From the NCBI GenBank assembly GCA_019359235.1, contig JAHHHT010000020.1, positions 62,001-126,000 of the forward strand: a stretch of DNA of 64,000 bases, given 5' to 3'. The notes under the pieces were generated by a model that saw only the letters and a program-made list of their open reading frames with translations, was not told the origin of the DNA and made no database searches. A program made the position numbers and the translations under genes. Shown one piece after another: positions 43,551-53,261 of this stretch (position 1 is the stretch's first letter; every line of letters starts with the position of its first letter). This DNA is from Oscillatoria princeps RMCB-10 (GTDB lineage: Bacteria; Cyanobacteriota; Cyanobacteriia; Cyanobacteriales; Oscillatoriaceae).

Positions 43551-44884
43551 TGTGGGGGAATTTTGCATTTCCTCGTTCCCACGCTCCGCCTGGAAAGGGA
43601 GCATCCCGTTTTGCATTCGCCTACAGGCCCACAGCTTATCTCACCACCGGCAACAAGAGGGCAGATGCTAAGGCAAGTGAATTGGGGAGTGGGGGGGTTG
43701 GGGGCTCACAAGTGTAGGTTTTTTGCACACGGTGGCTGTGGGGGGCATTGGTGTTAACTTGAGGTTAATAATGAACCGCATTGACGCAGAGAGCGCCAAG
43801 AAAGAAGAGGGAGTTGCCCACGGAAAAAGGCCATTTCAGCCAAGGTGTGTAAAATACCTGCACCTGTGAGGGGGTTGGGGGTGGCGGGAAACGCTCCTCA
43901 GGCCGCCGGTGTCAGCAGTAAGGAGTTTGCCGCTGACTCGCTCCAGCCGGCGCACCGGCAGTCCCCCCCTTTTCTCATATAACCAACTAACCAAGTAGAA
44001 AACAAGCTATTTTTGCGTCCAAAATAACGCCAGGATGTTATTAAGGCAAGTATTGCATCACATTGCGGACTGTAACAATTATATTAATCCTTATGTAGAC
44101 TCATCGAATATATTCTCTGGCCTTTCTTCCCGGCACTCCCCCTTTCCCACTCTTGCGGGCGGGGGTGGGGGCGGGTTTATTGATATTGTGCGCTTTCCCG
44201 ATAGAGGGTTGGTGTTCCCGCCCCTGCAGAGGGTTGGCTGTTGCGGGTGGGGCGGGTTTGGGTGGGCGAGGGTTTGTCCATCTCCTGCGCTGACCAGACA
44301 GATTGCCTGCCGGATGCCGGTGCGCCGTCCCCCTTTTCTCATATAAGCAACTAACCAAGTAGAAAATAAGCGATTTTGCGTCACCCATAACGCCAGGATG
44401 TGATTAAGGCAAGTATTGCATCACATTGCGGACTGTAACAATTATATTAATCCTTATGTAGACTCATCGAATATATCGGTTGCTTTTCTTCCCGGCACTC
44501 CCTCTTTCCCACTCTTGCGGGCGGGGGTGGGGGCGGGTTTATCTGTATTGTGCGCTTTTCCGAGAGAGGGTTGGCAAACCCGCCCCTACAAAGGGTTGGG
44601 GTATTGCGAGGGGGCGGTTATCGGTGGGGGCGGGTTTATTGATATTGTGCGCTTTTCTGAAATATGGGCAGGTGTTCCCGCCCCTGCAAAGAGGGAAGCA
44701 GGATTTTGGGCATCATCGAAACCCTTACCTATTTCTCCCCCTACCCGCACAGGAGGTTGGGGGGTGGGGTTCATCCCTGGAACAGACAACACCGGCTTTT
44801 TGCCCATTGCCACCGGCACATCTATAAAATAGAGATGCGCGTTGGACAAAATAGAGAGGAGTCTCCCACCGGCACCCTTAACCC
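43551..44884. other. 1.3-kb region with duplicated noncoding sequence
   Basis: No gene is supported. It contains the 363-bp direct duplication (43964-44620), a CTCGTTCCCACGCTCCGCCTGG half-palindrome at 43571, and G-rich tracts. Confidence 0.6.
43964..44620. repeat. 363-bp direct duplication
   Basis: Unit one begins CCCCCTTTTCTCATATAACC (about 43965) and unit two CCCCCTTTTCTCATATAAGC (about 44329). Both continue with AACTAACCAAGTAGAAAA, TAACGCCAGGATG, GCAAGTATTGCATCACATTG, CTTATGTAGACTCATCG and a GGGCGGGGGTGGGGGCGGG tract. The 110 bp around the GCATCACATTGCGG core is almost unchanged; the rest has diverged moderately. The second unit lies 270 bp before the kinase-FGE gene. Confidence 0.88.
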
Positions 44885-46792
44885 ATGATCTACTGCCTCA
44901 ACCCTACCTGCTCCAAACCCGAAAATCCAGATGGGACAAAGTTTTGCAGCAGTTGCGGGACAAAACTCGAACCCCTGCTCAGAGGAAGGTATAGCATAAT
45001 TCGCCCTATCGGTCAAGGGGGTTTTGGCAAAACTTACTTGGCGCAAGACACAGACCGGCGATCCGCCTACTGTGTCGTCAAACAGTTCTCCCCCTCCCCC
45101 GCAATTCAAAACCACCCGTCGGCGCTGGAAAAAGCGCGGGATCTCTTCAACCTTGAAGCTGAGAAACTGCTGCATTTAGAAGATCACCCGCAGATTCCCA
45201 CCCTGTTCGCTTACTTCGAGTCAGATAATAGGCTGTACTTGGTGCAGCAGTTCATCAAAGGTCAAACCTTGCTGGACGAATTGGAGGGGGAGGGAACCTT
45301 CAGCGAGACGAAGATTCGGGAACTTCTGGGCGATTTGCTGCCGGTTCTTCAATTCGTGCACGCGAGAAAAGTCATTCACCGGGATATTAAACCAGAAAAC
45401 ATCATCCGCCGGGAAAGCGATGGCAAATTGGTGCTGATAGACTTCGGGGTGGCCAAACAGTGGGCCGGCACTTTGTTGAGCCAGGGGGGAACAATGACCG
45501 GCACCCCCGGATACGCGCCGGTGGAACAAATGCGCGGCGTCGCTTACCCCGCCAGCGATTTGTACAGTTTGGCTGTAACTTGCATTCGCCTGATCACGGG
45601 ATGCTTTCCGCAATACGACGGTTCCGATGAACTTTACGATGCTTTTGAAGTCAGATGGGTGTGGCGAGAAAAACTGCCGGTGGGCGTAACTGTCAGTTCC
45701 GAATTGGGACAAATTTTGGATAAATTGCTCTCAGATTATCTCAAAGAGCGATATCAGTCAGCGGCGGAAGTGATGGCGGCGCTGAATTCTGCAGATCCCC
45801 CCCAACCCCCCCTTAAAAAGGGGGGGCTACCGGTTTCCGTTCCCCCCCAGCAAAAAGTGGGACAATCCAATCCCCCCCAACCCACCCTTCAAAAAGGGGG
45901 GCTACAATTTCCAGTCCCCCCCCTTTTTAAGGGGGGGCTAGGGGGGGATCTGACTGTGTTTCAATTCGACGCAATCACAGTAGATGCGCGGGGGCGAGAA
46001 ACCAACCGCAGTCGCCGGCAAGCTGAATTCTTCCCCCAAGACTTGGGAGGCGGGGTGATGCTGGAAATGGTTTCCATTCCGGGGGGAACTTTTGGCATGG
46101 GTTCGCCAAATTCGGAATCAGGGCGATATGACACTGAAAGTCCGCAACACTGGGTGACGGTGCAGCCCTTTTTTATGGGAAAGTACGCCGTAACTCAGGC
46201 GCAGTGGAAAGCTGTGGCAGTTTTGCCTAAGGTAAATCGGGACTTAAATCCAGATCCGTCTCGATTCAAAGGCGCAAACAGGCCGGTGGAGAATGTATCT
46301 TGGGATGATGCGATGGAATTTTGCGCCCGACTGTCGAAAAAGACTGGGCGCGACTACCGCTTACCCAGCGAAGCTGAGTGGGAATATGCCTGTCGCGCCG
46401 GCACCACAACGCCTTTCCACTTCGGCGAGACAATTACAACTGATTTAGCTAACTACGACGGGAACCACACCTACGCCTCCGCACCGAAAGGTGTTTATCG
46501 CCGGGAGACAACCGATGTGGGGAGTTTTCCTCCCAACACCTTTGGATTGTACGACATGCACGGTAATGTCTGGGAGTGGTGCGCCGATCCTTGGCACGCT
46601 AATTATGCCGGTGCGCCCTCTGATGGGAGTGTTTGGAGTTCTGGCGGAAACGAAAATCGCCGTTACCGGTTGCAGCGTGGGGGTTCTTGGTACGTCTATC
46701 CCAGGAATTGCCGTGCGGCTTTCCGCGACTGGGTCGGGCCGGACTTCAGGATTGGCAACATCGGTTTCCGCGCAGTCGTTTCTTTTGCCTGA
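44885..46792 (+). CDS. Zinc ribbon-Ser/Thr kinase-formylglycine enzyme domain fusion
   Basis: 635 residues in three parts. Residues 1-30 form a zinc ribbon (Cys4, Cys9, Cys21, Cys24 in CLNPTCSKP and [11 protein letters not shown]). Residues 35-300 are a kinase domain with GQGGFG (43-48), Lys66, HRDIKPEN (165-172) and LIDFGVAKQ (Asp186). Residues 390-635 are a formylglycine-generating enzyme/sulfatase-modifying domain: [72 protein letters not shown] and [17 protein letters not shown]. The 303-355 linker is encoded by palindromic repeats ([10 protein letters not shown] phrases). Kinase-FGE fusions are known in cyanobacteria; substrates are unknown. Start ATG at 44885. Confidence 0.93.
   Translation: MIYCLNPTCSKPENPDGTKFCSSCGTKLEPLLRGRYSIIRPIGQGGFGKTYLAQDTDRRSAYCVVKQFSPSPAIQNHPSALEKARDLFNLEAEKLLHLEDHPQIPTLFAYFESDNRLYLVQQFIKGQTLLDELEGEGTFSETKIRELLGDLLPVLQFVHARKVIHRDIKPENIIRRESDGKLVLIDFGVAKQWAGTLLSQGGTMTGTPGYAPVEQMRGVAYPASDLYSLAVTCIRLITGCFPQYDGSDELYDAFEVRWVWREKLPVGVTVSSELGQILDKLLSDYLKERYQSAAEVMAALNSADPPQPPLKKGGLPVSVPPQQKVGQSNPPQPTLQKGGLQFPVPPLFKGGLGGDLTVFQFDAITVDARGRETNRSRRQAEFFPQDLGGGVMLEMVSIPGGTFGMGSPNSESGRYDTESPQHWVTVQPFFMGKYAVTQAQWKAVAVLPKVNRDLNPDPSRFKGANRPVENVSWDDAMEFCARLSKKTGRDYRLPSEAEWEYACRAGTTTPFHFGETITTDLANYDGNHTYASAPKGVYRRETTDVGSFPPNTFGLYDMHGNVWEWCADPWHANYAGAPSDGSVWSSGGNENRRYRLQRGGSWYVYPRNCRAAFRDWVGPDFRIGNIGFRAVVSFA
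45794..45950. repeat. Palindromic C/G-run repeats within the kinase-FGE gene
   Basis: GATCCCCCCCAACCCCCCC-TTAAAAAGGGGGGG at the left, a second CCCAACCCACCCTTCAAAAAGGG unit in the middle, and CCCCCCCTTTTTAAGGGGGGGCTAGGGGGGGATC at the right, inverted relative to the first. Such units are usually intergenic in cyanobacteria. Here they stay in frame and encode the linker. Confidence 0.85.
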
Positions 46793-47500
46793 ACTCAGTA
46801 ACCCTTTACCCTCTTCCCCTTTTTCCATTTGCCCTTCTTTCCTTTTCTTTTTCCCTCCTCTCAAGAAACCGGGTTTCTGCGACCAACTTTGCTTCTCACC
46901 CGAACCCTTAATTCAGAAACCCGGTTTCTCAGCCCCCGCCAGAAACCCAGAAACCCAGAAACCGGGTTTCTGCGACATTACCCGTTGGGTAGGCGGGCTT
47001 CTTCTGTATAGTCGCGATTTCCAAAATGCTGTTGGCGAATTGATGTGGGGGCTTCCACCCTACGTCTTCTTTTGTGGGTAGGTTGTTCGGTTGTGGCTAT
47101 CGCTTTGAGAAGGGCGAAGCATGAGCGAATGTAATTTTTTCCCTGAGTCCGACAAATAGTCGCGCTCATGCTTCGCCCCCACACAAGATCCGATGTAGGG
47201 GCGAAGCATTGGCGTGACAAGCTTTGAGACTCCACCCGATATCTTCATTCGCCAATGCTTCGCCCTCTTCGCTTCACGAGCGAAAAGGTCTAACCCCTCA
47301 GGGATTCGCCAACAGCATCTTTCCAATCGCCAGGAAACTAGCAAAAGTGACAGGGAGCGTGTCACTTTTGAATCGAGGATCTTGTGGAGACGCGACATCG
47401 GCGTTCGTACAATTAGTCCGCGAAGGCGGACGCAAGTTTGTATAGCCGCGATTTCCAATCGCCAGGAAACTAGCAAAATAAGACAGGCAAGATGCCTGTC
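46793..47500. repeat. Cluster of palindrome arms and GCGAAGCAT repeats
   Basis: Five arms of the AGAAACCCGGTTTC family lie at 46864-46975. After 47030 there is a second set: GCGAAGCATGAGCG and GCGAAGCATTGGCG in both orientations (47105-47270) and three GCGATTTCCAATCGCCAGGAAACTAGCAAA-like units (about 47025, 47325, 47450). The part at 47478-47500 is GACAGGCAAGATGCCTGTCC. No gene is supported. Confidence 0.75.
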
Positions 47501-50500
47501 CTACGCCCCAACAGCCACCTTCTCACCGGCACCCCCAGCAGAAGCCTCAGGCGAATCCGCTTCCGAAGGCGGAACCACTTGCCAAAACTTCGGCAAATAT
47601 TCCCCCCAATTCGCCAAAATCGCCTTAGCCTTCACACTACCCGTCCGATCCGCATGCAGCGAAATCAACTCCTTCAATTGTTCCTCCCCAGCCGGCGTGC
47701 AAACCCGCTGAATCTTCACAATTTCCCCATTCACCTTTTGCGGAAAACTGCCATCCTCATCCAGGAAGTATCCCAACCCGCCGGTCATCCCAGCGCCCAC
47801 ATTGCGACCCACTTTACCCAGCACAACAACCACACCGCCCGTCATGTACTCAGCGCAGTGATCCCCCGCACCCTCAATAACCGCCTTAGCCATCGAATTG
47901 CGAACCGCAAACCGCTCACCGGCTATCCCACAGGCAAACAGGAAACCCCCCGTCGCCCCATACAGACAGGTATTGCCAATAATCACATTTTGTGCTGCCT
48001 CATAAGTAGCCCCCGCCGGCGGCTTAATAACAATCTCCCCACCGTGCATCCCCTTGCCCACATAATCATTCGAGTCGCCCTCAAGAACGAGCCTCATACC
48101 ATGCAAATTAAACGCACCGAAACTCTGACCGGCAGACCCCGAAAACTCCAGAGCAATATGCCCCTCAAAGCCGCTATTGCCGTATTTATCAGCAATAGCG
48201 CCCGCCAGCCGCGCACCGGCAGTCCGGTCAACATTCACAATGTGCAACTTCTTACTTGCATATCCATGATTTTCAATCGCCGCCTGAATTTCCGGATCGG
48301 CAAGCAACTCATCATCCAGAACCGGCCCATTGCTGTGCACCCGCTCATGCTCCAGCCAGCTGCGATTTTCCCGCGTATCCGGGAGCCGCACCAGACAGTC
48401 CAAATTCACAGATTGCGCCTTCTTCAGCCGCACATCAGAGCGCACCTTCAGCAAATCCGCCCGCCCGACAATCTCATTCAGAGAGCGATACCCCAGACGC
48501 GCCAGCAGCGAGCGCACCTCCTCCGCCAAAAACGAGAAGAAATTCACCACATGTTCCGGAATCCCCGTAAACCGCTGCCGCAACTTCTCCTGCTGAGTCG
48601 CCACCCCAACTGGGCACTGGTTGGTATGGCAAATGCGAGCCATAATGCAGCCTTCAGCAATCATAGCGATCGAGCCAAAGCCAAACTCCTCAGCACCCAT
48701 CAAAGCGCCCATCACCACATCCCAGCCCGTCTTCAAACCGCCGTCAACCCGCAGCACCACCCGGTTCCGCAGCCCGTTATTCATCAACACCCGGTGCACT
48801 TCCGTCAAACCCAGTTCCCACGGCGAACCGGCATGCTTAATCGAACTCAGAGGAGACGCGCCGGTGCCGCCATCGTGACCCGAAATTTGGATAATATCCG
48901 CATTCGCCTTCGCCACACCGGCAGCAATCGTGCCAATCCCAACCTCCGCCACCAACTTCACCGAAACCGGTGCCTTCGGATTAATCTGGTGCAAATCAAA
49001 AATCAGCTGCGCCAAATCCTCAATCGAATAAATATCGTGGTGAGGCGGCGGCGAAATCAGCGTCACCCCCGGTTTCGACCGGCGCAAAAAAGCAATATAC
49101 GGACTCACCTTCTTACCAGGCAATTGTCCCCCTTCCCCAGGTTTCGCCCCCTGAGCGATCTTAATTTCCACCTGCTTGGCGCGCATCAAATACTCCGGCG
49201 TCACCCCAAAGCGACCCGAAGCCACCTGCTTAATCGCCGAAGAAGCCGTATCCCCATTGCGCAAACCCTTCAAATCAGGCAGCAACTTAGAGCGACCTTC
49301 CTCATCCACATCATCCAATATCTGGAAGCGCACCGGATCTTCGCCCCCCTCACCCGAGTTAGACTTACCCCCGATGCGGTTCATAGCAATGGCCAGCACC
49401 TCGTGAGCTTCTGGCGACAGCGCCCCCAGAGACATCCCGCCGGTGCAGAACCGCTTCATAATGTCTTCCACCGGCTCCACTTCCTCAATAGGCACCGACG
49501 CCCGATCCCCACTGAACTCCAGCAAATCCCGCAGCGCCGTTACCGGACGCCCTTGCAGGTACTGCCGGTACACCTCATAGTGGTCGTATGCTTTCTTCCC
49601 AACCGCCTTGTGCAGCGCCTTGGCCATTTCCGGGCTGTTCATGTGGTATTCCCCACCGGGGCGGTACTGGACAAAGCCAAAATTTTCCAACTTCTTCCCT
49701 GTCAGTTCCGGGAAAGCCCGACTGTGGAAAGACAGCACCTCCTGGGCCAGTTCCGCAACGCTCAGCCCGCCAATCCGGGACGCCGTGCCCTCAAAGCCCA
49801 ACTGCTGCAAATCCGAGCCAATCCCAATCGCCTCAAATATCTGCGCCCCGTGATAGCTGGACAGCAGAGAAATCCCCATCTTGGACAGGATCTTCAGCAG
49901 CCCCTCTTCCACCGCCTTGCGGTAGTTAGCTTGCGCCGCGTTCAGGGTAACAGCCGGCAGCTTGCCAAGATCCATCAATTTTTGAGTCCTGGGATCTGAC
50001 CACCACTGGCGCACGCTTTCCAAAGCCAGGTAGGGGCAAACCGCACTAGCACCGTTGCCAATCAGGCAGGCAAAATGGTGAGTGCTCCAGCACTGGGCTG
50101 TGTCCACAATCAGCGACGCCTTCATCCGCAGCCCTTCCCGGATCAGGTGGTGGTGCAGTGCGCCCACCGCCAGCAGGGGAGGGATGTAGCTGCAGTCAGG
50201 GCCAATTGCCTGGGGGGTGCGGTCGCTCAAAATCAGGATTTTCTTGCCGGCACGCACGGCTTCAGCCGCCTCGGCGCACAGGCGTTCCGTGGCCTTTTTC
50301 AGTCCCTCTGGGCCGGTGGCAATCTCAAACAGGGTTGACAGGGTAGCTGTCTCAAAGCCAGACTGCCGTATCTGTTCCAGTTCCGCCTCATTGACAACCG
50401 GCGTCTCCAGTTTCAGCAACCGGGCAAATTCGGGCTTCGCTTCCAGAAAATTCCCCCGCTCTCCCAGCTCCAGGGTCAGAGACATGACCAGCTTTTCCCG

Positions 50501-52156
50501 CAGCGGGTCAATCGCCGGGTTGGTCACCTGGGCGAACCGCTGTTTGAAGTAGTCGTAGAGCGAGTGGGGTTTGTCCGACAGCACGGCGAGGGGGATGTCG
50601 TCGCCCATGCAGAAAGTCGGCTCCTTGCCGGTGCTGGCCATTTCGGCGATCACCATATCCAGGTCTTCGCTGGTGTAGCCGAAGGCGGTTTGGCAGCGCA
50701 GCGCCGTTTCGGCGTCCATTGTCGCCGAAGCCTCGAAGGGTTGGGCGTCCAGTTTGCGCCGGTTGGCTCGCAACCACTCGCCGTAGGGATGGGCACCGGC
50801 AACCCGCTGCTTGATCTCCCAGTTTTTCAGAACTTCGTGGGTTTCCAGGTCAACAGCGATCGTCTGTCCGGGTCCGAGCCGGCCTTTTTCCGCGATGTCT
50901 TCTTCCGGAATGTCTACCACACCGGCTTCGGAAGCCACCACCACCAGCCCGCTGCGGGTAATAACGTAGCGTGCCGGTCGCAAGCCATTGCGGTCGAGGC
51001 TGGCTGCCACTTTTTTGCCATCGCTGAACAGCACCAGGGCTGGGCCATCCCAAGCTTCCTGAATGCCGCTGTAATATTCGTAGAAATCAACTATTTCCGG
51101 GTGGCTTGACAAATCTGGCTGATTCTGGTATGCTTCCGGCACCAAAATCATCATTGCTTCCAGGGGGGTTCGGCCAGAGCGCACCAGCAACTCCATCACA
51201 TTGTCCAGGGTGGCGGAATCGCTGTTGTTGGGGTTGACAATTGGCTTGAGTTCGTGTAAGCGCTCGCCCCAGCCCGCACCGGCCAAATCAGCTTCCCTGG
51301 CCATCATCCAGTTGATGTTGCCCAGAAGGGTGTTAATTTCCCCGTTGTGCCCCAGCAGGCGCAGTGGCTGGGCCAGTGGCCACTTGGGCATCGTGTTCGT
51401 GCTGAAGCGCCGGTGGTAGATGGCAAAGTTACTCTTATATGCTGGATTTTTTAAATCGGTGTAGAACTCGCCGAGCACCGCTGAGCGCACCATACCTTTA
51501 TATACAATCCGCCGGTGAGACAGGGAGCAAATGTAAAAATCCTCAGCCCATGTCCCCTCAGCCACCGCTGCCTTTTCAATCCGCTTGCGCACTAGGTATA
51601 ATTCCCGCTCCAGGGCGTCTCCTTGGAAATGCGGGCACTGCAGCAGCACCTGCTCAATCTGGGGCTGATTTTCCCGCGCTTGCGCCCCCAGAATTTCAGG
51701 TAGCACCGGCACCACGCGCCAGCCGAGGACAGTCAGCCCTTCGGAAATGGCCACTTTTTCGACAATTTGTCGCGCTTGGGCTGCAGCTGCCGGTTCTTGG
51801 GGCAGAAACACCATCCCCACAGCTATTTCAGCCGTCCCACCGGCACTGACGCCGCGCTCAGCCAGCCACTCCCCAAACAGCTCCCAGGGGACAGCCGTCA
51901 TCAGCCCCGCGCCATCCCCGGAATCTTGGTCAGCGCTGCAGCCACCCCGGTGTTCCATACAGGTTAGAGCGGACAGGGAAGCTGCAATAATCTCGTGGCT
52001 CGCCCCGCCGGCGGGATTGGCAATAAAGCCCACACCACAGGCATCCCGCTCTTCTACCAGCCAGCTCTGACCCTGATAATTTGCATTTTCGCCCTGATTT
52101 AACTGATTCAGTGTGCCTAAGTGATTCACGCTCGCGCTACTCATAGGATGGTTCAT
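47501..52156 (-). CDS. glsF: Ferredoxin-dependent glutamate synthase
   Basis: 1,551-residue enzyme that makes two glutamates from glutamine and 2-oxoglutarate with reduced ferredoxin, the second half of the GS-GOGAT cycle. It begins with a 39-residue propeptide-like segment before Cys40 in [10 protein letters not shown], the expected N-terminal nucleophile of the glutaminase domain (40 to about 470). A central domain follows, then the FMN-binding domain from about residue 930 ([10 protein letters not shown]), Fe-S cysteines in [15 protein letters not shown] (about 1165-1185), and the C-terminal glycine-rich beta-helix domain ([25 protein letters not shown]). Length is usual. No small NADPH subunit gene is near, consistent with the ferredoxin type. 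Confidence 0.97.
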   Translation of the reverse strand: MNHPMSSASVNHLGTLNQLNQGENANYQGQSWLVEERDACGVGFIANPAGGASHEIIAASLSALTCMEHRGGCSADQDSGDGAGLMTAVPWELFGEWLAERGVSAGGTAEIAVGMVFLPQEPAAAAQARQIVEKVAISEGLTVLGWRVVPVLPEILGAQARENQPQIEQVLLQCPHFQGDALERELYLVRKRIEKAAVAEGTWAEDFYICSLSHRRIVYKGMVRSAVLGEFYTDLKNPAYKSNFAIYHRRFSTNTMPKWPLAQPLRLLGHNGEINTLLGNINWMMAREADLAGAGWGERLHELKPIVNPNNSDSATLDNVMELLVRSGRTPLEAMMILVPEAYQNQPDLSSHPEIVDFYEYYSGIQEAWDGPALVLFSDGKKVAASLDRNGLRPARYVITRSGLVVVASEAGVVDIPEEDIAEKGRLGPGQTIAVDLETHEVLKNWEIKQRVAGAHPYGEWLRANRRKLDAQPFEASATMDAETALRCQTAFGYTSEDLDMVIAEMASTGKEPTFCMGDDIPLAVLSDKPHSLYDYFKQRFAQVTNPAIDPLREKLVMSLTLELGERGNFLEAKPEFARLLKLETPVVNEAELEQIRQSGFETATLSTLFEIATGPEGLKKATERLCAEAAEAVRAGKKILILSDRTPQAIGPDCSYIPPLLAVGALHHHLIREGLRMKASLIVDTAQCWSTHHFACLIGNGASAVCPYLALESVRQWWSDPRTQKLMDLGKLPAVTLNAAQANYRKAVEEGLLKILSKMGISLLSSYHGAQIFEAIGIGSDLQQLGFEGTASRIGGLSVAELAQEVLSFHSRAFPELTGKKLENFGFVQYRPGGEYHMNSPEMAKALHKAVGKKAYDHYEVYRQYLQGRPVTALRDLLEFSGDRASVPIEEVEPVEDIMKRFCTGGMSLGALSPEAHEVLAIAMNRIGGKSNSGEGGEDPVRFQILDDVDEEGRSKLLPDLKGLRNGDTASSAIKQVASGRFGVTPEYLMRAKQVEIKIAQGAKPGEGGQLPGKKVSPYIAFLRRSKPGVTLISPPPHHDIYSIEDLAQLIFDLHQINPKAPVSVKLVAEVGIGTIAAGVAKANADIIQISGHDGGTGASPLSSIKHAGSPWELGLTEVHRVLMNNGLRNRVVLRVDGGLKTGWDVVMGALMGAEEFGFGSIAMIAEGCIMARICHTNQCPVGVATQQEKLRQRFTGIPEHVVNFFSFLAEEVRSLLARLGYRSLNEIVGRADLLKVRSDVRLKKAQSVNLDCLVRLPDTRENRSWLEHERVHSNGPVLDDELLADPEIQAAIENHGYASKKLHIVNVDRTAGARLAGAIADKYGNSGFEGHIALEFSGSAGQSFGAFNLHGMRLVLEGDSNDYVGKGMHGGEIVIKPPAGATYEAAQNVIIGNTCLYGATGGFLFACGIAGERFAVRNSMAKAVIEGAGDHCAEYMTGGVVVVLGKVGRNVGAGMTGGLGYFLDEDGSFPQKVNGEIVKIQRVCTPAGEEQLKELISLHADRTGSVKAKAILANWGEYLPKFWQVVPPSEADSPEASAGGAGEKVAVGA

Positions 52157-53261
52157 TCCGCTCGTTATTGCTATACTTTAGGTTTGGATTTATTGATTGG
52201 GTTTTCTGAAGTTTTCCGACCGAATTTCGCGCCGCAAGGGATGGTAAATCCTTTCCAGGCGCGAAGCTCGGCAATAATTCTTATCAGTAGGGAAGCTTCA
52301 AGGGTTCCCTCGCTGGAGCTTTCCTAGCTCCTGGATCTGATAGCCTTCGACATCGCGCCAATCGTGCGCGGGTTGGTAGCTCGCGCCTGGAAATCTCGGC
52401 TAATGTCGTTTTAGGGGCGGGTTTGCAGACATCCTTTATTACCAGCAAACATCACACTGTTACCCCGCCCCTAGCAAATGTTGCCGGCACCGCGGCTCCA
52501 ATTTGGCCGCAAGGGAATGCGCTTCTGGTGAGCGTGAGTTTTGCTTCTGGTCGGATAGCAGGAAAATATTAGAGAAATTACTCCGCACGAGCAATCCCCA
52601 GCTTTACGCACTGTGCCATTCCGACCGGCGTGGCCAATCCGCTTTACTGATAACCCCTCTCGGGACGCGACAGCGCCCTTTCCTCGGTGGGTATTAAATT
52701 GTAGCACAGATAAAAAAAAATTAACGTCACTGCAAGCGCTGCCTCCGACTCCGTGTGCGGCGGCAAGCGCGTTTGCAGTTGGGCTTTAGCCCCACCCGCC
52801 CCTACAAAGGGTTAGGGTATTGCGGGGTTGCGGGTGTGGCCGGCCCTGTGTGAATTTACTCTGAACTACTGAACCGATACATTTTTGCTAACAACCTTTA
52901 ACAGTTGCCAACAAATACATAAGCTGAGAGATTCTCTCAACCAAGGCGTATCAACCAATGCCCACTGGAAAATCCCGCGAGCACAACAGCCAAGTTCATG
53001 ATATTGCCCACCTTCTTTTAAGAAGAAGTCACTTGAACTAGCTTGAAGGCCACTCATCCTTTAGAGTTTCAGGCTTTTTGGCCGTTTCCGGGACAGCCAC
53101 CCGCCTTTAGTTCTCAGGTTTTGGTGACTGTCTTGAGCTTTTCAGAGCAGCCACCCGCCTTTGGTTCTCAGGTCTTGGTGACTGTCTTGAGCTTTTCAGA
53201 GCAGCCACCCGCCTTTGGTTCTCAGTTTCGGGTGGGTCTCTTGAGTAAAGTATAGCATAGA
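52157..53261. other. 1.1-kb intergenic region upstream of glycosidase gene
   Basis: No gene is supported. It probably carries the glsF promoter near 52157-52260 and the leader of the next gene. At 52798-52830 CGCCCCTACAAAGGGTTAGGGTATTGCGGG matches a stretch at 44581-44610. The 54-bp tandem repeats at 53094 are listed separately. Confidence 0.55.
53094..53235. repeat. 54-bp tandem repeats
   Basis: Units begin at 53094, 53148 and 53202 with CAGCCACCCGCCTTTRGTTC and continue with TCAGGTYTTGGTGACTGTC and TTGAGCTTTTCAGAG. The third unit is cut after 34 bp, and a degenerate half-unit lies upstream at 53049. The array ends about 27 bp before the glycosidase reading frame. Confidence 0.9.

Noticed and set aside
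47492-49999. 835-residue plus-strand frame rich in Arg, His, Pro and Gln
   Set aside because: It is the complement of the glutamate synthase gene; composition is that of a shadow frame and no family is seen.
53094-53235. CRISPR array
   Set aside because: The units are contiguous 54-bp tandem copies without unique spacers and no cas gene is near.
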